64,000 nt of DNA from Obelidium mucronatum (lineage: Eukaryota; Chytridiomycota; Chytridiomycetes; Chytridiales; Chytriomycetaceae): NCBI GenBank assembly GCA_025765595.1, contig JAIVFH010000004.1, positions 434,001-498,000 on the forward strand, given 5' to 3'. Below, in pieces: positions 11,382-22,729 of the stretch; the stretch's first letter is position 1; the number at the start of each line of letters is the position of its first letter. Made by a program: the position numbers and the translations under genes. The notes under the pieces are model-generated. The model searched no databases and was not told the origin of the DNA. It saw nothing but the letters and a program-made list of their open reading frames with translations.

Positions 11382-12001
11382 ATGAAAATGAAGACAACCT
11401 CCAGCCTTCCTGTAGAAGTATGGATTCACATCATATTGGTTGGTAGCAGATGCATTGATTCCTAGGCTTACCACCAAAAGCAGTTTGTGGAAGATGTCGA
11501 CCTTGAAGCTCTCTCACGCTCTAGCAAACCCATGCGCCGCCTTGTATTTGACAAGATCGTGAGACAAAAGTTGCAAGAACGAAACAAGGAACGAGCGCAT
11601 TCGTTTTTGCTGACGCCACAAAGACGTACTCGTATCCAGCTTGCCGAGATCAATGTGATCAAGGGATCTCCTGGAATTCATCGGAGACTGATTGAAGGCG
11701 ATTACATTGGCAGCGAATGCGCCGTCTCGAATTTCAATGCGTATGCAGACATCAAGAAGGAATTTGTTCGGCAACGTCTCACCAGAGCTCTTGAAAGGAG
11801 ACCTTCAAGGTATAATACTGTTATAGTTCTTCTTGATCCTCGAAACTTAATCAACTCTACAGTGAGAACGTGATGCCTGTTGTCGGGGTGTCATCTGCGT
11901 TAGTGCCCAAGATTCTTAAGCTTCAGCGTGCGATGACTTCAGATGTTTTGCGCAAAAAACTCAGGAGGCAGATGTCCGTACCTGCCGACATTGTACTATG
12001 A
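11382..12001 (+). CDS. Small F-box-like protein
   Basis: Three exons. The first ends at LPVEVWIHIIL and joins, across an intron of ~48 bp, to FVEDVDLEALSRSSK. This gives LPVEVWIHIILFVEDVDLEA followed by LSRSSKPMRRLVFD, which matches the L-P-x-E-[IV] plus L-x-x-L-x-x-[CS]-S-x-x-[MW]-[RK] layout of an F-box. F-box proteins bring substrates to SCF ubiquitin ligases through Skp1. The rest (KIVRQKLQERNKERAH and INVIKGSPGIHRRLI) shows no known substrate domain. The final exon begins at the AG before tgagaacgtg and ends VPADIVL. The ATG at 11382 is chosen because it puts the F-box at the N-terminus. Length is about 170 aa. Confidence 0.65.
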
Positions 12002-12141
12002 CTATAAAAACCCAGACAAATCCATCATCCATTTTTGAAGCTTGAATAAAATGAACCGAATTTGAGTGCCGGATGGCGGAAACACTTCCGGGTTTTTAAA
12101 AAAATTGAAAAACAGCTTGAGAAACAATAACCAAGAAAACG

Positions 12142-13599
12142 ATGTCACAAACCAATAAGAAGCTGAAGCCTTCTCCAATCACAGTACTCGTTGTTGGTGC
12201 TGGTCAGCGTGGAACGGTATTGTTTCTTTCGCTGTTTTTGCGGCTGCTGACAGTATGACAGGTCTATGGAAACTTCTGCCTGAATAACCCAACACTTGCG
12301 AAAGTTGTTGCTGTTTGTGAATCAGATCCGAAAAGACAAAGCAACTATGCTAAGAGCCATGAAATCGCCTCTAAGCACGTGTTCAACAACTATTTGGACA
12401 TCCCAAGTGGTCTCGCCCAAGCTGCCATTGTTTCAACTTTAGATCAAAGTCATGCTGACATCGTCGTCCGATTGGGTGAGTGATAATACTTGGATCAGCA
12501 TGGTCTAACCTATTTTCTATCAGCGGGCCTTGGATACCATATTATGTGTGAGAAACCAATGGCTGTTTCACTCGAAGACTGCGAGCGAATGAGAGAAGCT
12601 GTGTTGAAGAACAAAATCCTGTTTGCATGCGGCCATGTTTTGAGGTAAGGCGCTTTGTTTAAAGGTACCTCACTTAACAAATGATGTGTTTTAAGATACT
12701 CACCGTACACTCGAGCTCTCAAGTCGGTTTTGGACAGTGGAGAAATTGGAGAAATAGTCAACATCGTTCATATTGAGCCAGTGGGATGGTATCATTTTGC
12801 CCATTCCTTCGTTCGCGGAAACTGGAGGAACGAAGCAGACACATCATTCTCTTTGATGACCAAGTGCTGTCACGACCTGGATCTTTTGCTGCATTTTATG
12901 ACTCCAAACAAAGCCAAAAGAGTATCTAGTTTTGGAGGATTGTACCACTTCAAGAAAGATCAAAAGCCAAAGGAGGCTGAGAATGCAACCAACTGTCTGG
13001 ACTGCAAAATTAAGGACACTTGTCCGTATTCTGCGACCCAGCTGTATGTCCAACAAGCAAAGAAGTTCAACAAGAACTGGCCCGTTAGTGTCGTTTGTGG
13101 AGGAGAAGAAGTGGACGCTCTGAATGAAAGGGATTTGGAGGACTTGGTCACAGGAAAGTTGAGGGAAAGCAATTATGGAACGTGTGTCTATGAACTTGAC
13201 GACAACGATGTGTGCGACCACCAAGTTGTGAATATTGAGTTTGAAGGAGGGAAAACGGCTAGTATGACTATGGTTGCTTTCACCGAAAGTGTTTGTCAGA
13301 GGTCCACTCGAATTCATGGCACGAAAGGAGAAATCATTGGGGACATGAGCAAGTTCACTGTCTTTGACTTTGGAACCAAGAAAAAGCGCGAAGTGGATCC
13401 AAACAAAATTGATTTCGACAACGATGGTACAAGTGGTCATGGTGGAGGAGACGCTGGGTTGATGAACGCCTTTGTTCGTACTGTCTCGAGCGGAGACCAG
13501 GGAAAAGTTGGATGCGATGTCAACGATGTTTTCAATGCCCACGCATTAGTTTTTGCTGCAGAGGAAGCGAGACATAAGGGCACTGTTGTTTCGTTGTGA
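12142..13599 (+). CDS. Gfo/Idh/MocA-family NAD(P)-dependent oxidoreductase
   Basis: Four exons with three short introns. The Rossmann nucleotide-binding start is VLVVGAGQRGTVYGNF, restored by splicing the first intron. VVAVCESDPKRQ follows, then AAIVSTLDQSHADIVV and the family signature MCEKPMAVSLEDC, in which the EKP lysine is the conserved catalytic/cofactor residue. The second domain contains WYHFAHSFVRGNWRNE and the conserved CCHDLDLLLHFM histidine/aspartate block. A Cys-rich insertion (NCLDCKIKDTCPYSA) follows, as seen in the sugar/inositol dehydrogenase-like subgroup and possibly metal-binding. The substrate cannot be told from sequence. Length about 440 aa, typical of the family. Its stop lies only 56 bp before the start of the chitinase gene. 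Confidence 0.9.
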
Positions 13600-13609
13600 T
13601 GTTGCTCAA

Positions 13610-13615
13610 AATAAA
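13610..13615 (+). terminator. AATAAA poly(A) signal
   Basis: A canonical AATAAA begins 11 bp after the oxidoreductase stop codon, inside the 56-bp gap to the next gene. Confidence 0.55.
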
Positions 13616-13620
13616 AGATT

Positions 13621-13628
13621 TATAAATA
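13621..13628 (+). promoter_or_regulatory. TATA box of the chitinase gene
   Basis: TATAAATA starts 35 bp before the chitinase ATG at 13656. It lies 6 bp after the AATAAA of the upstream gene, so polyadenylation signal and promoter are nearly overlapping. Confidence 0.55.
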
Positions 13629-13655
13629 AGGCAACACAAGCCCATCCCATAAAGG

Positions 13656-15238
13656 ATGAAGACCTCATTGCTGTTTTTGGCCACAGCACTGGCAACTAGT
13701 GCTTACTTTTCGGGCAAGAATGGTCACTACAACCACCATCTTTCCCTGCAAACGATACAAGATACCATCAATTGTGAGTTCACGTTTCTGGTTTCCGACC
13801 AGTCTCCCTTAACTTGTGGACAACTCGCTGCTCAGTGGGCTATTGTAAGTTCTCTTACCTTATCTTTGAGATTATAACTCTTTCTTTGAAGTCAACGGAT
13901 GATTTTGCAAAGCTGAATCCAAACATGACCTGTGCCGACGGCAAACCCCTTCCAGTGAACTCACTAGTTTGCGCACCTCAGTCAATCGGAAATAACGCAG
14001 ACGCATCTTCTGTTGATTGCATTTACAGTTACACTTTAGGTCGGGGCGATTCATGCAGTCAAGTTGCTTCACTGTTCAATCTTTCAAAACAAGAACAGTG
14101 GACACTCAACCCGCATCTCAATTGTCTCGATACAACCACGCTCTCGAACAAGAGCATGTGTTTGGAAGGCCTGCAGAATAATTCATTGACAGTCATTGGT
14201 GGTCTCGGAAATGGCAAGGCATTGAATGATGTCAAAGTCATTGAAAGCTGCACAAGTCTATATCACGCTTCGGCTAACCAAACTTGTGCCGATGTAGCCA
14301 CCAGGCACAATATAACTCTGGCACAACTAAGCTTTTGGAACAGTGGCTTAAAAAATTGCTGGGAACTGAATGTGGACCTTGAACTTTGCGTACAAGCAAC
14401 TCCTATGTCAGCAACGTCCCTGTCGACAGTTCCGACTTCTACCACTGTCGCTACTATTACATCTTTATCTACACCGGAATCGACTGTCGATGTAATTCCA
14501 ACCCCAAACCCGGTTCCTTCGCCAGACCCCGTTCCTTCACTAGACCCACCTTCGCCAAGCCCTAGCCCAAGCCCACCCACACCACCACCACCACCACCAC
14601 CACCACCTCCTCCTCCTCCTTCCCTCCTCCTCCTAGCAATCCAGGCTCAATTGGCAAATTGATATCACATGATAAATTCTATGCTGCATGTCAAGTCTGT
14701 AATGTACAGCTTGACGTGTATAATGCGATGGTCAGTGGGTTCACAGCCCCAATTTCTGGCGTGAATGAGTTGGCGATTATGATGGGAAATCTTGCATTAG
14801 AGAGCATAAAATTCACAACTACTCATCAGTGGGGTTGCGACAAGAACCCAGGATCTTGCCAGAGGTACTATGGACGTGGATACATTCAACTCACTGGCTT
14901 CGATAACTACCAAAACGCGGCGAATGCTATTGGAGTTGACATTGTGAACAATCCAGACTTGGTCGCGAATGACGATGTTGTGGACTGGAAGACTGTGCAA
15001 TGGTAAGGACTATATCCGTATAGTCTCTTTCATTTAACTTGTGTACAGGTACTGGACTTCTCGAGTACAACCAATGTTCGACAGTATGGGCGTTAGTCTT
15101 TCAACCAGTGTGCTTGCCATTGATCCAGATGAAAACTGTGTTAGTCGAAACGGTGTGACCAACATGGACAGAGTCGCTTTGATCCAATGCTTCCAAAACC
15201 AGTGGGTTGGTTACGCAGACACAAAAATTACTTGTTAG
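13656..15238 (+). CDS. Secreted chitinase: three LysM domains, Pro-rich linker, GH19 domain
   Basis: A signal peptide ([20 protein letters not shown]) precedes three LysM chitin-binding domains. LysM1 spans the first intron (13845-13891) with CEFTFLVSD...[10 protein letters not shown] and LNPNMTC. LysM2 has [20 protein letters not shown] and LNPHLNC. LysM3 has [20 protein letters not shown] Pro/Ser/Thr-rich linker with (PPPPP)n leads to a GH19 domain. Here NLALESIKF carries the likely catalytic acid and [15 protein letters not shown] is the family signature. [12 protein letters not shown] is restored by the intron at 15003-15048, and the end is CFQNQWVG. The LysM/linker frame and the GH19 frame differ, so an undetected intron in the Pro linker (a polypyrimidine-AG acceptor lies at about 14630) or a one-base shift must join them. 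GH19 is uncommon in fungi. Confidence 0.82.
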
Positions 15239-15338
15239 AATTTTTAAAATGTTCGTTCTGTTTATTCCTCATTCCCCTCATTCTTTCTCAAGTCTCATAA
15301 AATATATCAATAAAGTGATAGCTTATAATATCTAATAA

Positions 15339-17569
15339 TTAAATAGTCAAATACTCGTATCGCGGCCTCTTCAATGGCCAGACAGCCATTGTGGCGACGA
15401 ACAATCCCAAAGCCAACGAAATTGAAATCGTCAACATCTGGAAGGTGAAAGAGATTCCATCAACAACCCCACCAGAGCTGCCTCCAGAATCCCCCCCAGT
15501 GCCAACAAAGAATCCAAGAGTCGACTTGACACTCAAACTTCCTGGAACTTGGATCCAAACTGCTGTGAAAATTGGCGCCACCGCAACATCATTTGTACAT
15601 CGAGCATAAATATTTCCTGTAATTCCAATCACTGCACTCGCGATTGCATTCACTGCCGTGGGCTGAGCTTTCAAGGCAGGAACCAAATTCAAAAGTCCGG
15701 CAGTGACGTATCCAATTCCCGATGTTAACGTCATTATCGGCCACTGATGCTTAGATCCTTGGAAAAGCAAGTTGATGGACATTGCCATTGGGACAAAGAA
15801 TATGAGACCCCAGAGTTGAGAGGTTGCTTCACATATTGGTGTGGACTGGCTCTTTGCAGAGTCCCACGCGACAAGGGAGGCGCCAATTGTCATACCAAAA
15901 CCGAGAAGCATGGCTGTAAATAACGCTCCAAACATTCGCACTGTTCCAGACACCATATTTCGTGTTGAAAGCTCAATAATGGATATTGTGAGAGACATTC
16001 CAGGAAGGAAAATAACAAGAGCCGCAAGGGTGACTGAAGAAAGGGATTTAAGCTCATCTCGTATATTCTTTAACGCTTACCTTTCAGGTGATCATAACAT
16101 AAGCCAGTTGAATGAAATAGTGGCTGAATTGCTCTCGATAGAAAAGCTGATATCAAACTGGAGAAACACGATAAGTTAAGAACGGGGAGATTCCATCAAA
16201 TGCAACCCACCTTCCGAAAAACTCGGGCATAAAACTGAACTCTGTGTGTTTTCCACCAAAAACGCTCAAAACTCCAACAATAACGCCCAAAACGCCAGCC
16301 ATCGCCGATTCCAGCCAAGTCGTTTGAAACAGCAGCAATGAGAAGCAAAATGACGACACGGGAAAAGTCAGAAGCGAAACCCACCACGGGTTTTCTTTGG
16401 CATTGCGAATTCCATCCAACAATTCCACAGCGTTATGGATATCAATCAATCCATTCGTCAAAGTTAAGCATAACGCATTGACTTGCGCCAATTTACTCAT
16501 GTTCATTCCCCCTGGTTGCTTAATAAAGTGGACATTGGATTTGTAGTTTTCGCCACCAAATGATATCATAATCAATGCTGGAAGTAAAAAGAATTGAGCA
16601 TCCACATCCAAAGCTTTCGAAACTTCCGTCAAATGGTGTTCGAGCCGATGAGATGGAGCACCATACATGAAAAACGTGCGCGATAACTTCAGTATGAAGT
16701 CGCGTTTGATGTTGTCGATATCGATAGGAACTAATGGAGATTTTGGGAAAAGGTGGTGATTGTGGTGATGATGAAGTCCTGAAGCAGATGATGAGTGCAT
16801 GTGAGTTGTTCGCCGCCTTTCCAAGCGAGAAGTTTCGGAGGTTCCAACAACAATTACTCCAGCCTCTACATCATGCATGTGATTGAAACTCTTTTCAGAT
16901 GGAGCATCGTCACCGGATTCGGAGGGAGTTGGAGATGATGTGCTCATTGCCATGACGGCTGCCCATGGACTGATGGAATTCTCTTTAGAGTTTTGAGGAC
17001 ATCTGTAGGTTGGTTAACGCCGAGCACTTCTGCAGTTTCTTCCAAATGCGGTTCAATAGAAAAACTTGAACGAAGGAGACCGGGAAGAGATACGAATGAC
17101 TTTGATCTCGCTGGCTCTGTACTGTCAGGAATTTCGGAAGAACGATCAACCAATTTCGATTGATGATGATGTAATGGCGGGAAGTTGATACTGGAGGAGC
17201 AGAAGGATGGAAGGACCTTGCTAGAGTTACTTCTGAATGAGATCGACGCACATCTGCTAGGGTATATTGCTGACTTGTCGTTTGGCCATCATTCCTATGA
17301 AGAATGATGAGGTAAGCGATGAGATTTTCCAGATATGCTATGAGCCTTCTGCAGTCTTTGAATTTGATTCGGGGAGCCTTGAATTGTTCCTGTAGCATTA
17401 AGCTCGTTTGTGATGTCATCTTTGGCAGAGGTTACTCATTTTCCCAGGTTTCAGAGAAGAAAAGGTTACCTGCAATGATAAGAGTAGTATCTAATTGAGT
17501 ATTCGCTTCTCCTACGGATGACCCAACAGTGCTGCCTTGATCCGATGCGGCTTCCGATTTGGATGCCAT
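15339..17569 (-). CDS. Prm10/ThrE-like multi-pass membrane protein (DUF1212/DUF3815 type)
   Basis: Multi-exon membrane protein related to fungal pheromone-regulated Prm10 and the bacterial ThrE/YjjP threonine-serine exporters. The cytoplasmic first conserved domain includes ILKLSRTFFMYGAPSHRLEH, FFLLPALIMISFGGEN and an NxLxDIHNAV segment. At least ten hydrophobic segments follow in two halves: first WWVSLLTFPVSSFCFSLLLF and MAGVLGVIVGVLSVFGG, then LAALVIFLPGMSLTISIIEL, WGLIFFVPMAMSINLLF and SLALGLFVATMAVWPL. The conserved PG-S/T-x-x-I-x-I-E-L turn is present. The N-terminal ~180 residues are Ser/His-rich and disordered. Their exon joins (17569 down to about 16950) are uncertain because two frames overlap there. 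Substrate in fungi is unknown. It converges with the chitinase, 100 bp apart. Confidence 0.8.
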
Positions 17570-17719
17570 TGGTTTCGGATCGGAATTCAAAAAAAATAAA
17601 AAAATAGCGGAATCTCTACACTTGATCAACAGTAAGATCGTGACCATATGTATTCAGATAATTGTATAAATATTCATACCCTTCTTCATGTGCCTTCGTT
17701 TGAATTGAAGAAATCATAT

Positions 17720-17726
17720 TATAAAA
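17720..17726 (+). promoter_or_regulatory. TATA-like box of the membrane-anchored protein gene
   Basis: TATAAAA lies in the 165-bp gap between the divergent start of the Prm10-like gene (17569) and this gene. Its position only 8 bp before the ATG at 17735, but 48 bp before the ATG at 17775, favours the latter as the first translated start. Confidence 0.4.
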
Positions 17727-17774
17727 AAAGAGCTATGACGAACCAAGCAGACGAAGAAGCACAACCGCTGCTAG

Positions 17775-19293
17775 ATGCCGACGCCAGAGCACCAGACGCG
17801 GCAGCATCATGAGACTGAACCAGAAACGCTTGCGACTCGAGTCCGACGCATCTCGGCGCCGGTAGTTGCCAGTCTCGGCGCAGCCGCTGCACCACTGTTG
17901 AGTTTGCGGGTGTCTGCGCTCGATGCCCTGCGCGTTCTTGCGCCGGTGTTCGTCGTCTTTGGTGCCGTTTTGTACTACTTTGTACATTCCGCTGCGGTTG
18001 CAGGGGTGAGTGCCTTCGTTTTGCTTTTGGTCTGTGCTGACGGCAATGGCAGAGGGGCAATACATCCAAACCGAGACCGGAAAGCCGCCAGCGTTGCTTG
18101 CGCTGAATATATCAGATGTAACGGGCGATGCCATCTCGTTCAGCCTGGTTCTCGATCAGACAATGGCCGAAATCTCTCCAATCAACCTCAACTTGTCTCC
18201 CACCCGTTTCCACTTGGAATCATGTTGGCGATTTACCGCTGCCCCTGACTCCTAAGCCGAGATTTTTCCCATGGCCTCATCGGATTCCAGCTGATTTCAA
18301 GGACGAAGATAAGGAGTTTGGTCTTACACCCACACCCCTCCTCGGATTCCAGTTTTCAGGCTTTCAAATCCCTGCAAAAGCAGACCAAGTTAATATTTCA
18401 ATTTCCTCCAAAGTGGATGCGTTGAATGACGCTTTTTTGGAACCATTCTTGACCGAAACAGTCAAATACCTTGTTGATTTATCAAACTATGAACGGAACG
18501 CATCCAACGCAGAAAATGGTGTACTGAGGCCGCCTGCACCAAAACCAATTACTCTTCGCCATCATTTTACTCCAACCTTTTGGTTCCCTTTGATTGGATT
18601 CTGGAAGTGGGATATTCCAATGGTAAGAAGTCAAACCGATCTAATATCTTTCTTGTCATTTGTTGTAACCCGTGCTTGTTCTAATACAAAAAAAAGTGGC
18701 AATACCATCGAATTGATTTGGGAAATCTGCCTTCACAAACAAACAATACCCAAGACGACATGTTGAAAAAATTAAATGTCACCCTTGATCGACAAGACAT
18801 TGATACGATACCAATCAGAATCCCGGGACACACACTGCCGGTTCTTGTGTATGTCATGAACTTTACCCTGTCGTTCTCAGACCCGACCGATGGTGTCTTT
18901 CGCTTGGCTGATATCGGAACAACATTGTTCCTGACGATCGCACATAAGGGCGTGGATATGTTGAAAGTTCATGCGCGCGTGCCGGAAGTGCATCCTGGTC
19001 GGAATGTTGGTGGACTGCAGGTGAACTTACAGAGTGTTGCTGAGAATGGGGGAACTCAAGCTTTGATGGATTGGTTTGGACTCTATGCCGAAGGCATCGA
19101 CACGAACGTTGAGATTCATTCACTTGGATTTGATTATGCCGTCAAGTTGGGTGACGGTAGAATGGGATGGATAGAGCGAATGATCAAGCAGTGGAATTTC
19201 ATTGTGTATGTTCCTGGCGCGCAGGAAGAGAACGAGTTTTGGGTTCGATGGGGATGGCTGGCGCAATGGGTTGTGAAGACACTGCTTGTTTGA
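17775..19293 (+). CDS. Membrane-anchored protein with LEA2/Tag1-like extracytoplasmic domain
   Basis: Unnamed. A basic N-terminus precedes one transmembrane helix (LRVLAPVFVVFGAVLYYFV). The rest is a beta-rich lumenal region with LEA2-type strands, such as LLALNISDVTGDAISFSLVL, NISISSKVDALNDAFLEPFL and VNLQSVAENGGTQALMDW. This resembles the repeated domains of vacuolar Tag1/DUF3712 membrane proteins, a weak similarity judged by eye. Introns lie near 18006-18056 and after WDIPM (joining WQYHRIDLG). The frame changes by one base near 18215 without a usable GT..AG pair, so an indel is likely there. An upstream ATG at 17735 opens a short frame (MTNQADEEAQPLLDADA) that hits a stop; it may be the true N-terminus if another indel is present. 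The 5' coding end is GC-rich. Confidence 0.55.
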
Positions 19294-19422
19294 AAAGGCC
19301 GAGATGCTTGTATAACGATAGTGTATTATAGTTTTTTTTCTTCATGACTTGCCCACCCCCCTTGCTTTTTGGATAGACGGGATGCCAAGCGGCAGAAATT
19401 GTGACAAAACCAAACCTGCTGA

Positions 19423-21414
19423 ATGATTGTTGACTCCGCCGCCCGAAGCGTGACGCATGTCTCGCTGCTTGTTGTCGGCGCAAGCGGCGTCGGCAAGAGC
19501 GCCCTTGTTGGCGCGTATTCGGCGCGCTGCTCACGCACGGCGCCGGTGACACAAAGCGCGGCGCCGACTCTCGCGCAGACAACGTTTGTGCGCGACGCGG
19601 GCGCCGGCGTGTACGTGACTCTGGTTGAAGTCGGCGGCCACAGCCACGCGCTTCTTGCGGCGGCGGCGCGCGACGCGGATGCCGTGCTTCTGGTTTACGA
19701 TGTTGCAAACGCCGCTTCTTTTGCGGCAATCGACCAACTGATTGAGCGAATTGAAGAAGGGCGCGGATGTGTTGCTCCCATGGTTCTGGTTGGGAATAAG
19801 GTGGACACAGTGACTGAGTAAGTGTAGTTCTAGAAATTGTCCCACACTATGAAATTCTACTCATGTCATTTTCAATAATAGTTATCATCCACGTACTGTT
19901 AAAATCGAGGAAGGGCAGACCAAGGCGTCGCGTCTTGGCATCCCATTCAGAGAAACAACAGCAAAAGCGCCGGCAAATGTTTATGGCTGCTTCTCCACTC
20001 TAATTGGTCTAATTCAGGAGCTTTATAAGGCTAATATTGGTACTTCTACCTCAGTTATTGATGACTATCATCGCGCTGTCTCCACAGACTCGAAAGTCTC
20101 AAATTCCAGCTCCATCAACAAAGCTCCCTCAAGTAGTAGTTTTGGCGCACTAGAATTGATAAAACAATGGCGTTTGCGTCGAAAGCCTTCCACCGACAGT
20201 GGTTTGACAGTGGCAACTCCCACAACAACCCAACCCATCCTCAACAACACATCACCTTATCTCGACGATGACCCTCACATGGTTACAACAACTCCAGCAG
20301 TAGCAGTCACTCCTCTGGCTCGGCGCTTCTCAGTCTCAAAAGTAAACAAAAGAAGCTCCAAAGAAAATCTGGATTCTTCCAGTAGTTCGACAAGTGCTGC
20401 TCAGTCGAAACTTGGGGACAATCACCCGAATTCTCAAGAAAGCGCTTTATCTGAGGATGATGAACGCTATTTCTTGGTCAAAGTTTTGCAAAACCTTGTT
20501 GATGGGTTGAAGCAGCCAAGAAGAGGTGGATTGAGGGAACAGCGCGATTTGATGTATGCGACAACAATGAATGGACAAGCGAGTGCTACTATACCTGGAT
20601 CTGCTTCAACAATGAGTGCAGGAATCACGAGTCCTGCTACGTTGGTTTATAGTCCATTATACAGTCCCGCTCCATTAACCACTGTGAGTCATGCTGATGG
20701 GCCAGCAACAGCAATTGATCGACCAAGTAGTGCGGGAAGTCAAAACCATCACCACCCTATTTCCTACTCTCCTGTCAATTCGATGGGAACGATTGGCTCT
20801 GGGTTAGTTGGTGCAACAGGCTCAACTATTCCACACAAAAGACCAACGTTGGTGAATACAGGACCACAGTATCGAATGCAGCAACAGCAGCAAAATGCAC
20901 TTTCAAATCCTCATTCTGCAGCCAGTATGGATACCTTTTTGGCGGCTGCCTCAACTACCTCAAGCAATAATACAAACGGACATCGCAGGAGACCTTCGGG
21001 AACCGTTGATAAACTTCAAACAATGCTGACCGGAGATTGATTTGTTCCAGAGAAATGTCGATGGTGAATCCTCGGTGACTCAGAATCTTGTAAGTCCTGG
21101 ATCGGTATTATCAGCCAGCCAGCAGCAGCGGTTCAAATGAAGAGTTCATTGAAATGGATGGCGCGTTGCTTCAGTCTCGTCAGCATCAGGATGAACGCGA
21201 GAACCGTCCTGCTGCTGCCAATATGGGACGAGAAACTGCAGATGGTTTATTGTTAAATTACGATGCAGGGGCTGAAGATGCACGCATTGCCTTGATCAAG
21301 AGTGTTATGGGAGATGACACGGATGATAAAAGCGTGGTTGATTTGGTTAGGAAGTATATTATTGCTGATGGGGGAAGCGGATCAGCGTCAATGCCTACTG
21401 GCAAGAGAGTTTGA
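19423..21414 (+). CDS. Atypical small GTPase with long Ser-rich tail
   Basis: Ras-like P-loop domain followed by a long tail. G1 is GASGVGKSALV. Switch II should be D-x-x-G but reads VEVGGHSHAL, so the usual aspartate is glutamate/valine context and the catalytic Gln position is His or Ser. G4 is VLVGNKVD and G5 is FRETTAK. An intron after KVDTVT(E) joins to DYHPRTVKIEEGQTKASRLG. The ~270-residue tail is rich in Ser, Thr, Asn and Pro, lacks a CaaX box, and contains one short ordered segment (DDERYFLVKVLQNLVDGL). A stop appears at 21040. A further coding-like segment at about 21120-21414 (SNEEFIEMDGALLQS and KSVVDLVRKYIIADG) probably belongs to the same gene through an unresolved intron or indel. 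GC-rich 5' end. Confidence 0.65.
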
Positions 21415-22175
21415 TTCCCTTGCAAGGACCGTCACGGACACTTTGTATTAATTTCATTGTTATTTATGTGTTGTATTTTTCATTGCTTTGTTTGTTGACT
21501 TACACTTGCGCATCAATTGAAGTTTCTTTGTATTATCATGCTGATGATTGATCAACTTGAGTGGTTTTTTAGAAAGAACATTTTGCAGGTTCTTCATGCA
21601 TGGTTATGGTAGCCTTTTTTGAGATGGCCTTTCAGAAAAAAAAACGCATGCTGCATATTCGGTTGTTGTAAGCATCTTGCTTGGTCTCAGCCTCCTTATG
21701 TCAATATAAATCATGAATCGACTTCGACAGGTAGCTGCTAGTCAATAAACGAGCTGTCGCGTACTTAAAGCCAATGAATGCCACTGACTGATGGAGTGCT
21801 TCTTCTGGTGGAACTTTTGGTGGGTGATGGTGCTAATGAAGTGTCTTTCTTCGTCATCTCCAAATTTGCATGCATCACGTGATGGACTTTGCAAACAGGC
21901 GGCATTATTAGCGTTGCCCAGCCACCCACCGCCCACCCGCCGAGGCGCCAGGCCTCGCGCCGCCGCCCCGCCCCCCTCGCTGCGTCGCTGTCTCGCCCGC
22001 ATCGCATTCCGCGTGTGGGCCGCGCCCTTCCCTCCCACAGGCCGTGCAAATTTTACATTAAATTCGGCCACGCATTTATTAACGCTGCACGGACCTCCCC
22101 GCACCTCAAAAGCCAAAAAGTCTGGAAATTGCTTGCTTTGGAAAGAGTCGAAACTCAACGGCAAAGAAACTGAGC
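21415..22175. other. Intergenic region upstream of C2H2 gene
   Basis: No supported gene. The first 400 bp are AT-rich. The last ~200 bp (21890-22070) are abruptly GC-rich with many CG dinucleotides (cccaccgcccacccgccgagg and similar), like a CpG-rich promoter or leader for the zinc-finger gene starting at 22176. Short reading frames on both strands in this block are compositional. Confidence 0.5.
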
Positions 22176-22729
22176 ATGCCAGCACCCGCACCCGCATCCA
22201 AGAAGACAGACGCCAAACACCAGTGCACACAGTGCGAGAAGTGTAAGTGCCAAGTGCCAGGCGCCGCTCAAGTACTGACAGCCAGGCATACATTGTTTAA
22301 CCAGCGTTCCTGCGCGTCGAGCACCTCAACCGCCACGTAAAGTGCACGCACGACGGCCAGCGCGACTTTGCGTGCAGCGTGTGTCCGCGCCGCTTCGGCC
22401 GCAACGACGAGCTGCTGCGCCATCTGCGCATGCACGTGCGCCGCCGCGAGCTGCCCGCCGCCGCCGTGCCGTCCGCGCGCGGGCCGCGAGCCGCCCGCCG
22501 CCCGCCGCAGTCGCAGCCGCAGTCGCAGCCGCGGCCGCTGCCGCCGTCGCCGCCGGCGTCCGCGCTGAGTCCGAGTCCGCTGCCGAGCCCGGCGCCGGCC
22601 TTCCTGCGCGCTCCGCTTCCGGCTCCGGTCGTTCCGTCTTCCGCCCGCGTTCCGGTCACGCGACCTGTCACGTCAGCCGCTGTGTCGGAACAGAAGAACA
22701 AAATGGCCGTGTCCTTCCTCGTCGATTGA
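22176..22729 (+). CDS. Two-finger C2H2 zinc-finger protein
   Basis: Two exons; the intron (about 22237-22304) splits the first finger. Spliced, finger 1 is CTQCEKSFLRVEHLNRH with its second His in VKCTH, and finger 2 is CSVCPRRFGRNDELLRHLRMH. The pair begins about 15 residues from the N-terminus. This arrangement of two adjacent fingers near one end resembles fungal Mig1/Msn2-type DNA-binding proteins, though no specific orthologue can be named. The remaining ~100 residues are Pro/Arg/Ala-rich and very GC-rich (about 22450-22640). It would bind DNA in the nucleus. The ATG at 22176 is the only one that keeps both fingers in one splice product. Confidence 0.8.

Noticed and set aside
14577..14637. 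CCA/CCT repeat tract considered as a microsatellite with a separate role
   Set aside because: It encodes the proline linker of the chitinase; only the frame change there is notable.
17735..17812. Upstream ATG (MTNQADEEAQPLL) as start of the membrane-anchored protein
   Set aside because: It hits a stop after 25 codons and lies only 8 bp after the TATA-like box; kept as a possibility only if a base is missing.
21742..22293. Minus-strand Gly/Arg-rich frames near the C2H2 gene
   Set aside because: Compositional open frames in a CpG-rich leader with no domain and overlapping the real gene's start.
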